Origin: Thermotogae bacterium
Lineage (GTDB): Bacteria > Thermotogota > Thermotogae > B3-G13
Direction: 5' to 3'
DNA: 13,841 nucleotides
NCBI GenBank assembly: GCA_015486095.1
Contig: WFSK01000231.1
Coordinates: 1-13,841 of the forward strand
Under the pieces are notes generated by a model. That model had not been told where the DNA came from. It ran no database searches and saw only the letters and a list, made by a program, of their open reading frames with translations. Made by a program: the position numbers and the translations under genes. Positions 1-7,590 of this stretch are shown here, piece after piece (within the stretch, counting starts at the first letter, position 1; each line of letters begins with the position of its first letter).

Positions 1-1136
1 ATAAATTCGCAAGGACGAAAATGGCAATCTTCAACGGTGTGGATATAGTTATAGAATTACCTTTCGTCTATGCAACACAAGATGCGCGCGGCTTTGCTAC
101 AGGGGCAGTAGGAATTTTACATAGGATGCATGTGATAGATGAGATCTGGTTCGGCAGCGAAGTGGGAGACGTTCAAAAGATGTATCCCATATATTCTATA
201 TTGGTGAATGAGCCGATCGCATTCAAATCGTTACTTCACAATGAATTGGATAAGGGTTTATCCTTTCCAGAGGCAAGAAGGCTTGCCTTGAAAGAATATC
301 TGGGTGAAAGAGGAGCTATTTCAGATATCATCAAGAATTCCAACGATATATTGGCGTTAGAATACTTGATAGCCCTAAAACACTATAACTCCTCTATTAC
401 ACCTGTTGCTATAAAGCGTATAGGCTCGGGTTACCTGGAAGAAAGATACAAGGGAAAGTTTTCGAGTGCCACAGCGGTGCGTAAGGTTATGCTGAATGGC
501 GACAAGCGGGCATTGAAAAAAGCTGTTCCTCCCGCTACATTCCGCATATGCGAAGAGGAATTCAAGATGGGTAGAGGGCCTGTATCTATCGAATCTTTCT
601 CCGATATACTACTCTCTAAGTTGAGAACCATAGAAGAGGTAGAACTATTGGACATACATGGGATCACCGAGGGTCTTGAAAACAGATTGATAAGATATTC
701 GAGATCAGCGACGGGCATTTCGGAGTTCTTATCACTTGTGAAGACCAGGCGATTCACGTACACAAAGTTGTCGAGGCTTTTACTTCACATATATTTCGGT
801 TTAAGAAAAGAAGAGATAAAGCACTTCAATGAAATCGGTCCACAATACATAAGAGTTCTCGGCTTCAGTAAGCGTGGGCAGGAAGTTTTGAAGGAGGTAA
901 AAAAAGTTTCTACCATACCTATTGTAACCACTACATCAAGATATAAAGACGTCTTTAAAAGAGCCGATCGAGATGAAGATAGATACAAGGACTTCGGAAA
1001 AGAAGAAGCTCTCGAGGAATTTAAATACGACATCAAGGCATCGGACTTATATTCATTGCTCTATCCGAATATAAATGAAAGACGTGGAGGAAAGGATTTC
1101 AAAATAAAGGTAATAGGACCACTCGACAGACGTTAG
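1..1136 (+). CDS. tmcAL: tRNA(Met) cytidine acetate ligase TmcAL (YlbM family), 5' truncated by window edge
   Basis: The family makes N4-acetylcytidine at the wobble base (C34) of elongator tRNA-Met from acetate and ATP, through an acetyl-adenylate. The visible part contains NGVDIVIELPF just after the true N-terminal region, a SSATAVRK segment like the family's second nucleotide-binding motif, and the C-terminal signature DLYSLLYPN followed by RRGGKDF. The frame is open to the left edge: the codons before the ATG at 21 read K-F-A-R-T-K and align with the family's DKxxRxxMA stretch, so that ATG is an internal methionine and the real start, with the HIGH-like NPFHNGH motif, lies outside the window. 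Full-length members are near 400-430 residues, so a few dozen residues are missing. The gene stands alone on the + strand here and converges on the barrel-like gene. Identification rests on motif and C-terminal resemblance and is fairly firm. Confidence 0.88.
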   Translation, partial: KFARTKMAIFNGVDIVIELPFVYATQDARGFATGAVGILHRMHVIDEIWFGSEVGDVQKMYPIYSILVNEPIAFKSLLHNELDKGLSFPEARRLALKEYLGERGAISDIIKNSNDILALEYLIALKHYNSSITPVAIKRIGSGYLEERYKGKFSSATAVRKVMLNGDKRALKKAVPPATFRICEEEFKMGRGPVSIESFSDILLSKLRTIEEVELLDIHGITEGLENRLIRYSRSATGISEFLSLVKTRRFTYTKLSRLLLHIYFGLRKEEIKHFNEIGPQYIRVLGFSKRGQEVLKEVKKVSTIPIVTTTSRYKDVFKRADRDEDRYKDFGKEEALEEFKYDIKASDLYSLLYPNINERRGGKDFKIKVIGPLDRR

Positions 1137-1137
1137 A

Positions 1138-1165
1138 TCAAAAAGATCGTAGGCAGCGGGATCTT
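1138..1165 (-). terminator. Possible weak terminator of the TPR/barrel operon
   Basis: On the minus strand a 6-bp stem (AAGATC at 1165-1160 with GATCTT at 1148-1143, 11-base loop) runs straight into a T5 tract, 30-50 bases after the barrel gene's stop. The stem is short, so this is only a candidate. On the + strand the same hairpin is preceded by A's and would serve tmcAL poorly. Confidence 0.3.
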
Positions 1166-1194
1166 GGCCAGTCATGCCCACTCGTCAAATCTTA

Positions 1195-3210
1195 TCAGAA
1201 CTCATAATCTAAGGTTAATGTCCCACCAAGAGATGCTGGGGAAAACAACTGTTGTAAACCCCAAAGATTATTGACACCCAATCCTATCTTCACACCCCCG
1301 AATTTCAACCCAGAGGATATGGTAGTTATAAGGGAAACCTGCTGCGTAGAATCCAATCTTTCGAACGCGAAATCATTAGAGGTTACAAGAGTCCCAAATC
1401 CAGCATCGAAAGAAAATACTCCTATAAGATGTATATTTGCATATCTGTTCGAATTACCTTCTCCATTTACAAAGAGAGATATCCTCACAGGTTCTACATC
1501 AAACCTCACATCGGCAGACCCCCAAACGACGTTTAGAGAATGTACAGTTGTTGAAGAATAGGTTGGTACATATGTAAATATATGCAACGTATCATAATTC
1601 CTTACACCGATCACAGAAGAGAACGATATATCTTTAAAAGCCCTTCCCAATGATACTGAAAACGTTGAAAATGTGTCATCGTACGCGGTTGATGTGCCTG
1701 GAAAGGTGAACGAATCTCTTGGAGTGTGTTCTACATTTTTTCTATAAAGTGAAAGTCCAAAACCGAAGTCATTTAAATTAAAACCCAAATCCATTCCGCC
1801 AACTAGAATTGCATTCTTAAATCCAAACCCTCCTCTGAAGTACATAGGATAGCCAGATCTATCTGTTCTATAAGAAGAGTTTACTTCCCAGCCCCAACCA
1901 TTCAGATCGCTATATATTCCTCTTAAAGTAGTCCTCCACGAGGGTCCCTCAAGACCTAACACCCCTCCCACAGAAGAGGTTTGGAAAGCATCGGTCCGCA
2001 ATACATCTATAGACATCCCAGCGTTAGCTTTACCAGTAAAGGAATCTATCGAATTATGAATATGAACATAATGATCACCAGATGACCCTTGAACCAAAGA
2101 AAGCGTGTTATTCACTATGCCACCGAGGAAGTTAAAACACATATTCTGCGTTTTAGAGGTATAGGATAATCGAGTAAACGAATTCATAGTCCTGATCTCG
2201 CCCAGAATGTAAGGTTGACCCTCGATAGAACCACCTTCTACATGAATACAGCTCTTCAATCCCATCTTCGTATCAAATATCTTGCGGAAATGAGAATAAG
2301 GGAGCGTATGATCAGAAGGGGTATAGCGTTTCGAGATGAACTGAGGATATTCGGGCATCATGTGATACTTCTTCAAACATTTCAGCGATACTGCCCACCT
2401 ATCGAGATATCTATGTTTTGGTATAATAAAAGAGAAAGCCTCTCGGATACGTCGTCTTCCTCGCTCTCTTCCCATTGTTAACAACGACATCACATCCCAT
2501 CTTCTTTTGAAAGGTACCATACGAGCCCGCAAAGATGTATATACTGAATAGGTTTTAACGGGTATGCTGCCCCCAAGAGAAAATTTGTATTCGAATTCTG
2601 ACTGGGAAGGTACAAACAACGTATAAGCAAAAGGATCGAAATGCCTTTTAAGAAGCTTAGATCCCTCTGAAAGAGGTTGTTTTATTATGGGCTTAGAAGT
2701 TTCAATAATAGGTGGATTTTTAGCAAACGCAAACAATAAACCAGTTTTCATAGGCATACGCGAAATACTCCAGAGAGAAGATGCGATGCTTTCAAGTGGA
2801 GGTAATCTATGAGTTTCGTAAGGCTCAAAGGGCATTGTAGCCCTATAAGATTTATATATAGTACTCAAAGAAAATACCTGTACCCCTAAATTGGTGAGTT
2901 TAGAAGCCATAGGATATCCAGATATATTATTTATCAGATATGCGTTCGACTTGTTAAAGGTAGTAGATCGGGGTAAAGTATGCTCTTCGACACTGTAGGC
3001 TTTACCAAAAGGGATCACAGATGAGAATTGCATTGAGGGCTTCAGATATCTTTTTCCTATAGAGTAAGTACTGATTTCTCCTCCTTTTCCCACGATCTTG
3101 AATCTCATCTCCATCTGAGATATACAAGAAGAATATGATATCAGCATCAGGATCGGAGTCAGAAGCAGGATATATAACCTCACACGCCGTAATGCAATTA
3201 GAAAAATCAT
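1195..3210 (-). CDS. Putative outer-membrane beta-barrel-like protein, unknown function
   Basis: I do not recognise this 671-residue protein. It opens with a signal-like segment: RRVR at residues 8-11, then a hydrophobic stretch to about residue 25, with a Cys at 29 in SSC that does not match a good lipobox. Residues from about 350 onward are a long run of alternating hydrophobic/polar strands rich in Gly, Ser, Thr and aromatics, and the protein ends in LTLDYEF. A terminal Phe after an alternating strand is the classical signal read by the BAM machinery, so an outer-membrane barrel is inferred. The N-terminal half (about 35-340) has little repeat structure and could be a periplasmic or surface domain. 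The ATG lies 7 bases after the upstream TPR gene's stop, with a GAGG box inside that gene's last codons, so the two are co-transcribed and probably translationally coupled. Toga-type or secretin-independent export proteins are possible alternatives. Confidence 0.6.
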   Translation of the reverse strand: MIFLIALRRVRLYILLLTPILMLISYSSCISQMEMRFKIVGKGGEISTYSIGKRYLKPSMQFSSVIPFGKAYSVEEHTLPRSTTFNKSNAYLINNISGYPMASKLTNLGVQVFSLSTIYKSYRATMPFEPYETHRLPPLESIASSLWSISRMPMKTGLLFAFAKNPPIIETSKPIIKQPLSEGSKLLKRHFDPFAYTLFVPSQSEFEYKFSLGGSIPVKTYSVYTSLRARMVPFKRRWDVMSLLTMGRERGRRRIREAFSFIIPKHRYLDRWAVSLKCLKKYHMMPEYPQFISKRYTPSDHTLPYSHFRKIFDTKMGLKSCIHVEGGSIEGQPYILGEIRTMNSFTRLSYTSKTQNMCFNFLGGIVNNTLSLVQGSSGDHYVHIHNSIDSFTGKANAGMSIDVLRTDAFQTSSVGGVLGLEGPSWRTTLRGIYSDLNGWGWEVNSSYRTDRSGYPMYFRGGFGFKNAILVGGMDLGFNLNDFGFGLSLYRKNVEHTPRDSFTFPGTSTAYDDTFSTFSVSLGRAFKDISFSSVIGVRNYDTLHIFTYVPTYSSTTVHSLNVVWGSADVRFDVEPVRISLFVNGEGNSNRYANIHLIGVFSFDAGFGTLVTSNDFAFERLDSTQQVSLITTISSGLKFGGVKIGLGVNNLWGLQQLFSPASLGGTLTLDYEF

Positions 3211-3217
3211 GAATTCT

Positions 3218-5452
3218 TCACTTCCTCAATTCATCTATTCTTTTCCGGGCTTTAGGCACCTTAGGAGAATTTGGAAACTTCTTTATGAGTTCCTGATACG
3301 TCCTTATAGCTTTATCATATGCCTTTTCTTTTTCATATATCTGAGCTATGTAGAAATAACATGCATCGTTTTTTTCAAAATCTGGATAGGTGAAGATGGT
3401 TTTGAAAAACATCATCTTGGCATCTCGCAGCATATTTCTGTTGTAATAAAGAAGAGCAAGATCGAGTGATGCCCATGGAGCCTTTACACTCAAAGGATAA
3501 TTCGATAATAGGGTTTTATAATATTCTTCAGCCTTCGATGAATATCCCTTCACCGCATAATATCTTGCTATCCCATACAGGGCACCGGATTTCACATCAG
3601 AAGTTTTGGCAGTTTTCAGAAGACTCGTCATCTGGTTATATGCATCTTCATAATCGTGCAAGTTCAGGTAGGCCTCTCCAAGGTAATATTTCAACCATTC
3701 TACCTTTGGCGATTTTGGATATGCCTTTATAGTCTTTATAGCATAATCCTTGAGCTCATCGAACTTTTTAGCGGCAAAGAGCATTTCAGCCTTCTTCACC
3801 AACACGTCATAAAAGTAGATCTTATCCTTATCTATGGAAAGGATCTTATCGTAATACTTAAAGGCGGTAGCGATATCTCCCTGGACTCTTGCTATCTCCG
3901 AGAGATAGTAATAAGTGTCCAGTAATGTTTCACTTTTAGGATATCGGTTGAGGACTATCGAGAAATACTTCCTCGCATCATCGAACTTGTGTTGAGCATA
4001 ATAGGATATGGCAATACTGTAATAGGCATTGTCTATCACATCCCTCACACCGAGATCTACAACATTCATATATTCCTCTATCGCTTTATCGTACTTTTTG
4101 TTGGCAAAATATATTTCTCCATACAGGTAATATGTCCTTGCCTTCAATTCATCACTCGCATATTTGGAAGAAAGAATATGATCGAGTAGCGAAGTGCTAT
4201 CTCTGTACCTCTTCGTAGAATAATATGCAAGTGCCAACCAATAATCTCCTTCTAATGCGTACTTTGCCTCAGATGCCTTAGATACCACAGAGAGTGTATT
4301 TATAGCCTCATCGTAATTCCCCAATTTGATCTCCATTCTACCCTTTTCGATCAAGGCTTGATATTTCAAGGGTGAACCGGTCAAACCAGATGCCAGCCTC
4401 TCATACACCTCACGTGCTTTCTCGTACATTCCCTGAAGGACATAGACGTAAGCGAGTTGAAAGCCTGCATCTGACCATATAGAAGATTTCAATTCGAAGG
4501 CCTTGGAAAAGGCGAGTGCAGAATCGAGATAATGTTTCTCTCCCATATCGTAGTAATTCCATCCTATCTCGTAATAGACCTTTGCTTTATACTCATCATC
4601 TATATTCAACGATAAGATCTTCTCATAGGTTGAGATCGCTTCAACATACCTCTTTGCCTCGGAAAGGATATTACCAAGAAAGAAAAGGGCATCTTTTTCA
4701 TTTTCTGTGCCCTTTAGCAATCCAACAGCCTTTTTCAGAAATGATTCGGCAGTAGAAGGAGATTTTTCACTTAGGAGCAGAGCAGCCTGATAAAATGCCT
4801 TTCCGCTGATAACCGGAGCAGAAGACGCCGTTGCTGCCTTCTCAAAATAATCTATTGCCACTTCGTTTTCACCCTTCTTCATCATACAATAGGCATAGTT
4901 GTACAACGATTGTGCGAGGAGCTCGCCTTTGGCTACATCGGCTGCACTCTTAAAATATGTAGCGGCATTATCGTAGTCCTTGGCATCCAGATATATCATT
5001 CCCATCAGAAAAAAGGCGTTGGGTTGATAAACCGAGCTTATTCGAGAAAGCTTTTCGAGATTATCCCGTGCGAGTTCTATCTTCTTCGCCTTGTATTGTG
5101 TCCAAGCGAGAGAGTACAAAACATAGGAATACCTTTCATCCGTAGGTTTCAACTTCGATAATGCCCTGTTGTACGCCGATTCCGAGTCGTCGTAAGCGTT
5201 CAGGTAGTAGTCAACATCGCCTAACAATATCAACGCATCGACATAGAGATCCGAATTCGGATACTTAGAGATGAAAGAAAGTAGCTCTCCTTTAGCACTC
5301 TTAACCAGGTCTTCATCACCCAATTCTCTCCCCTGTTGAAAGTAACCTTGAGCCCTGTTGTAGATAACGTACTCTTCTTGCGAGGCGGCAAATGTTAAGA
5401 ATCCGCAAACTAATGAAAGAAATATTATCATATACACACTAAAAAGTTTCAT
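3218..5452 (-). CDS. Exported tetratricopeptide-repeat protein
   Basis: This 744-residue protein starts with a short basic end and a hydrophobic core (residues 4-21) followed by FAASQE, a plausible signal peptidase I region, so the mature protein is probably periplasmic. The rest is almost wholly tandem TPR units of 34-37 residues, seen from recurring patterns such as A-Y-x-x-G-x-x-Y-x-x-A-x-x-x-Y and frequent YPxS turns (for example KYPNSD early and KFPNSP at the end). The style resembles YbgF/BamD-like repeat proteins, which act as scaffolds for envelope complexes, but it is far longer than BamD and no enzymatic domain is visible. A strong GGAGGT box 7 bases before the ATG sets the start. 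It is the first gene of a two-gene operon with the barrel-like gene; the pairing suggests a role in assembling, anchoring or gating that barrel. That role is inference from context only. Confidence 0.82.
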   Translation of the reverse strand: MKLFSVYMIIFLSLVCGFLTFAASQEEYVIYNRAQGYFQQGRELGDEDLVKSAKGELLSFISKYPNSDLYVDALILLGDVDYYLNAYDDSESAYNRALSKLKPTDERYSYVLYSLAWTQYKAKKIELARDNLEKLSRISSVYQPNAFFLMGMIYLDAKDYDNAATYFKSAADVAKGELLAQSLYNYAYCMMKKGENEVAIDYFEKAATASSAPVISGKAFYQAALLLSEKSPSTAESFLKKAVGLLKGTENEKDALFFLGNILSEAKRYVEAISTYEKILSLNIDDEYKAKVYYEIGWNYYDMGEKHYLDSALAFSKAFELKSSIWSDAGFQLAYVYVLQGMYEKAREVYERLASGLTGSPLKYQALIEKGRMEIKLGNYDEAINTLSVVSKASEAKYALEGDYWLALAYYSTKRYRDSTSLLDHILSSKYASDELKARTYYLYGEIYFANKKYDKAIEEYMNVVDLGVRDVIDNAYYSIAISYYAQHKFDDARKYFSIVLNRYPKSETLLDTYYYLSEIARVQGDIATAFKYYDKILSIDKDKIYFYDVLVKKAEMLFAAKKFDELKDYAIKTIKAYPKSPKVEWLKYYLGEAYLNLHDYEDAYNQMTSLLKTAKTSDVKSGALYGIARYYAVKGYSSKAEEYYKTLLSNYPLSVKAPWASLDLALLYYNRNMLRDAKMMFFKTIFTYPDFEKNDACYFYIAQIYEKEKAYDKAIRTYQELIKKFPNSPKVPKARKRIDELRK

Positions 5453-5459
5453 TCTTATT

Positions 5460-5467
5460 ACCTCCTT
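5460..5467 (-). promoter_or_regulatory. Strong ribosome binding site of the TPR gene
   Basis: AAGGAGGT on the minus strand, 7 bases before the ATG at 5452. It is close to the full anti-16S complement and the best such site in the window, suggesting high expression of the envelope operon. Confidence 0.8.
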
Positions 5468-5478
5468 TAAATTTTAAT

Positions 5479-5495
5479 ATTTTTGTAACAAAAAT
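5479..5495. repeat. 17-bp perfect palindrome at the TPR operon start site
   Basis: ATTTTTGT-A-ACAAAAAT, read on the + strand, is perfectly symmetric around position 5487. It lies between the -10 box (5498-5503, minus strand) and the ribosome binding site, about where transcription should begin, which is a typical operator position. AT-rich DNA makes palindromes easily, so function is unproven. Confidence 0.4.
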
Positions 5496-5497
5496 TT

Positions 5498-5503
5498 ATT
5501 ATA
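5498..5503 (-). promoter_or_regulatory. -10 box of the TPR/barrel operon
   Basis: A perfect TATAAT on the minus strand about 45 bases before the TPR ATG, in an AT-rich gap of 117 bases. No good -35 hexamer sits at 16-18 bases (sequence there reads GTATGT/TATGTT), so it may need an activator or be an imperfect promoter. Confidence 0.45.
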
Positions 5504-5569
5504 ATTGGTGTTGAATTTTAACATACCATGCGTTACACTCTTTTTGTAAGGAAAAAATGAGACACCCCC

Positions 5570-6358
5570 CTATCCCCCTTTTACATAGAAAGACCATTTA
5601 GAAGGGCTTCGAAGAGAAGCCCCTTCTTTTATGTATAACTCAAGGGCATCTATTTCTCTCTGGGATAAAAATCTGTAAGTTCCAACACGCTCTATTCCCC
5701 TTAATGTCAACGGACCTATGGACAATCTCTTCAACGTTTTTACCCTGTGTCCTACCGCTTTGAACATTCTCTTTACCTGCCTTTTCTTCCCCTCTGTTAT
5801 CTTTATTCTAACCCTTGAATCACTTTCACTCTTTTCTACTATTTCTAAACTCGCTTTAGCAGTCTTGTAACCACCTTCCAACTCTACTCCATTTCTCAAT
5901 CTCTCCACTTCCAACGGAGTTAACTCACCCTCTATTTCTACTTCGTATATCTTTTCAACTCCATATGATGGGTGTGTTAAAACATAAGCCAGTTCTCCAT
6001 CATTTGTCAGCAATATAAGTCCTTCTGTATCGTAATCTAACCTTCCTACAGGAAATATCCTTTCTTTGACATCGACGAGCTCTACTACCGTCTTCCTCCC
6101 TCTATCATCTCTAACACTGCTTAAAACCCCTTTAGGTTTGTTGAGAAGGATGTAAACCTTTTTCTCTTCCATCTTTATCCTCTTACCGTCTAATTCTACG
6201 ATATCTCTTTTCGGATCCACCTTATACCCCATCTCTCGAATCGTCTTCCCGTTGACCTTTATCTTGCCTTCCTTTATCATATCCTCAGATTTTCTGCGAG
6301 ATGCTACACCGCATCTCTGCATGAACTTCTGAAGCCTGATCAGACCTGTTTTGCCCAT
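5570..6358 (-). CDS. rluB: 23S rRNA pseudouridine synthase, RsuA/RluB family
   Basis: The enzyme converts a uridine of large-subunit rRNA (the RluB position near the peptidyl transferase centre is most likely) to pseudouridine. The 262-residue protein has an N-terminal S4 RNA-binding domain (about 7-50, with LQKFMQRCGVASRRKSE), then the synthase domain with NKPKG (73-77) and the signature GRLDYDTEGL (105-114), whose Asp108 is the expected catalytic residue, and a later GKKRQVKRMFKAVGH motif. All are intact. The last 25 or so residues run beyond the usual family core and hold an unusual hairpin (see the entry at 5600-5627). Its ATG lies 19 bases inside scpB, a common scpA-scpB-rluB arrangement, with AAAGGA immediately upstream. 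RsuA (16S target) cannot be excluded by sequence alone, but linkage to scpAB favours RluB. Confidence 0.88.
   Translation of the reverse strand: MGKTGLIRLQKFMQRCGVASRRKSEDMIKEGKIKVNGKTIREMGYKVDPKRDIVELDGKRIKMEEKKVYILLNKPKGVLSSVRDDRGRKTVVELVDVKERIFPVGRLDYDTEGLILLTNDGELAYVLTHPSYGVEKIYEVEIEGELTPLEVERLRNGVELEGGYKTAKASLEIVEKSESDSRVRIKITEGKKRQVKRMFKAVGHRVKTLKRLSIGPLTLRGIERVGTYRFLSQREIDALELYIKEGASLRSPSKWSFYVKGG
5600..5627. other. Strong hairpin inside the 3' end of rluB, terminator-like on the + strand
   Basis: On the + strand AGAAGGGCTTC at 5600-5610 pairs with GAAGCCCCTTCT at 5616-5627 (11 pairs, one bulged C, 5-base loop) and is followed by TTTAT. On the minus strand it lies within the rluB coding sequence about 30 bases before the stop. 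It could be an antisense terminator, or a stem that protects or attenuates the operon's mRNA end. There is no + strand gene upstream that it would serve. Confidence 0.4.
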
Positions 6359-6846
6359 TCCTTTATCTCTTCCATATTCGATAAACCGAATTGCTCCAAA
6401 AACTCATCTGTGGTCTCATAAAGGTAGGCATTCTTTCTCTTCTTCTTTTGTCTTCTGATCAGATTCAACGAAAGTAATTTCGATAATGCATAATCAGCAT
6501 AACCACCTTTGAGCCTTTCTATATCTCTTTTACTAACAGGTTGCTTGTATGCTATGATAGCCAGAGTCTCTAAGAGGGTGTGAGACAAGCGTTCAGGGAT
6601 CTTTTCCTCTCGCCTTGCCAAGGAAGAGATGTATTTTGCATATTCTTCTTTCGTTGTAAACCTATATCCTCGTGCCAATTCTCTCAATTCAACCCCATGC
6701 ATATCGGAAGAATATTCCTCCGAAACAGCTTCCAAAGCCTTCTTGGCCCTCTCCGAATCCCAACCGGTTACCCTCATGATATCCTTTATCTTCAGCGAAT
6801 GTTTTGCACCGAAGAGAATTGCTTCTACCACAGCCTTATCTTTCAC
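6340..6846 (-). CDS. scpB: Segregation and condensation protein B
   Basis: ScpB is the winged-helix subunit that joins ScpA and SMC in the bacterial condensin complex and aids chromosome compaction and separation. The 168-residue product has the family's typical length and shows LLETLAIIAYKQPVSKRDIE around residues 90-110, which is the family signature, followed by a second winged-helix stretch with an RRQKKKRK basic patch. The start codon is GTG (6846-6844), with AAGGAG eight to nine bases upstream. One base separates it from the scpA stop (TGA-G-GTG), so the two are translationally coupled and probably made in fixed ratio. The 3' end overlaps rluB by 19 bases. Confidence 0.9.
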   Translation of the reverse strand: MKDKAVVEAILFGAKHSLKIKDIMRVTGWDSERAKKALEAVSEEYSSDMHGVELRELARGYRFTTKEEYAKYISSLARREEKIPERLSHTLLETLAIIAYKQPVSKRDIERLKGGYADYALSKLLSLNLIRRQKKKRKNAYLYETTDEFLEQFGLSNMEEIKEWAKQV

Positions 6847-6847
6847 C

Positions 6848-7573
6848 TCAAATTCTCCTTTTCAACGTAATATTACCCGATCTATCCCTTTCCTGAGCGA
6901 TCTCGATCTTCCCTTCCTTATACAATTCGAGTATTGCAAGGAACACCACAACCAGCTCGAGTTTGGAAAGGCATTTAGAAAACAAGGCATTAACATTTAC
7001 TTCTCCTTCTCTACTACATATCTCGTTTATTTCTTCGACTTTCACAGATACATTATATTTATCGGCTTTTATCTCATAGACTTTTTCAGAAAGAGTGAGC
7101 TTATCCCACACGCTTTGGAAGACCTCTTTTATTCCCTCTATATCACCTTCATCTATCTTCATCAAACCTCGGGCGCCCCTATTTACTCTTCTCATTACCC
7201 TCGCGATCTCAACGTTATCAAAGCGTCCTTTAGATTCCAGGAGTTTGCCGTAGATCAATTTAACTCGTTTGAGTTCCTCATCTCCTACCGTTTCGTTTTC
7301 TCTATCCTTTGAAGGCAAAATCTCTTTCTTACTCGAGAGTAAACTCTTGGATTTCATATCTAAGAGTGTAGAAATATCCACGAAAAAAGCCCCTACATCA
7401 TCGATTTCCAATGTTTTCACTTCATTCAGATGCTGCGAATATCTCTCCACTATGGGTGATATCTTCATCCTCTCTATATCCACACGCCGTTTTTTCGCTA
7501 AATCGATCAAAGAATTCAACGTCCCCTCAAATCCTGGAACGGTGAATCTCATCTCTCTCTTTTTTTCTGCCAC
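6848..7573 (-). CDS. scpA: Segregation and condensation protein A (kleisin)
   Basis: ScpA is the kleisin that bridges the SMC dimer heads with ScpB. The 241-residue product starts with the expected PGFEGTLNSLIDLAKKRRVD motif (about residues 13-32), equivalent to the FEGPLDLLLHLI motif of the family, followed by DISTLLDMKSKSLLSS, the usual end of the N-terminal helical domain. The middle is charged and linker-like, and the C-terminal part (about 170-241) has the winged-helix pattern with FLAILELYKEGKI. The start is GTG, 17 bases after the trpS stop, with a GAGGTGA box overlapping that stop at a rather long spacing; an internal ATG at codon 8 would leave the conserved motif intact and is a possible alternative. 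It sits second in the trpS operon. Confidence 0.9.
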   Translation of the reverse strand: MAEKKREMRFTVPGFEGTLNSLIDLAKKRRVDIERMKISPIVERYSQHLNEVKTLEIDDVGAFFVDISTLLDMKSKSLLSSKKEILPSKDRENETVGDEELKRVKLIYGKLLESKGRFDNVEIARVMRRVNRGARGLMKIDEGDIEGIKEVFQSVWDKLTLSEKVYEIKADKYNVSVKVEEINEICSREGEVNVNALFSKCLSKLELVVVFLAILELYKEGKIEIAQERDRSGNITLKRRI

Positions 7574-7590
7574 CCCGTTTATCGCTCACC

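Noticed and set aside
3120..3135. Lipoprotein signal (SSC, Cys29) in the barrel-like protein
   Set aside because: The residue before the Cys pair is Tyr where Leu is expected; the match to the lipobox is poor.
6629..7312. Plus-strand frame of 227 codons opposite scpA/scpB
   Set aside because: Antisense shadow of two recognised genes; Phe/Ser/Ile-rich translation with no domain and no ribosome binding site.
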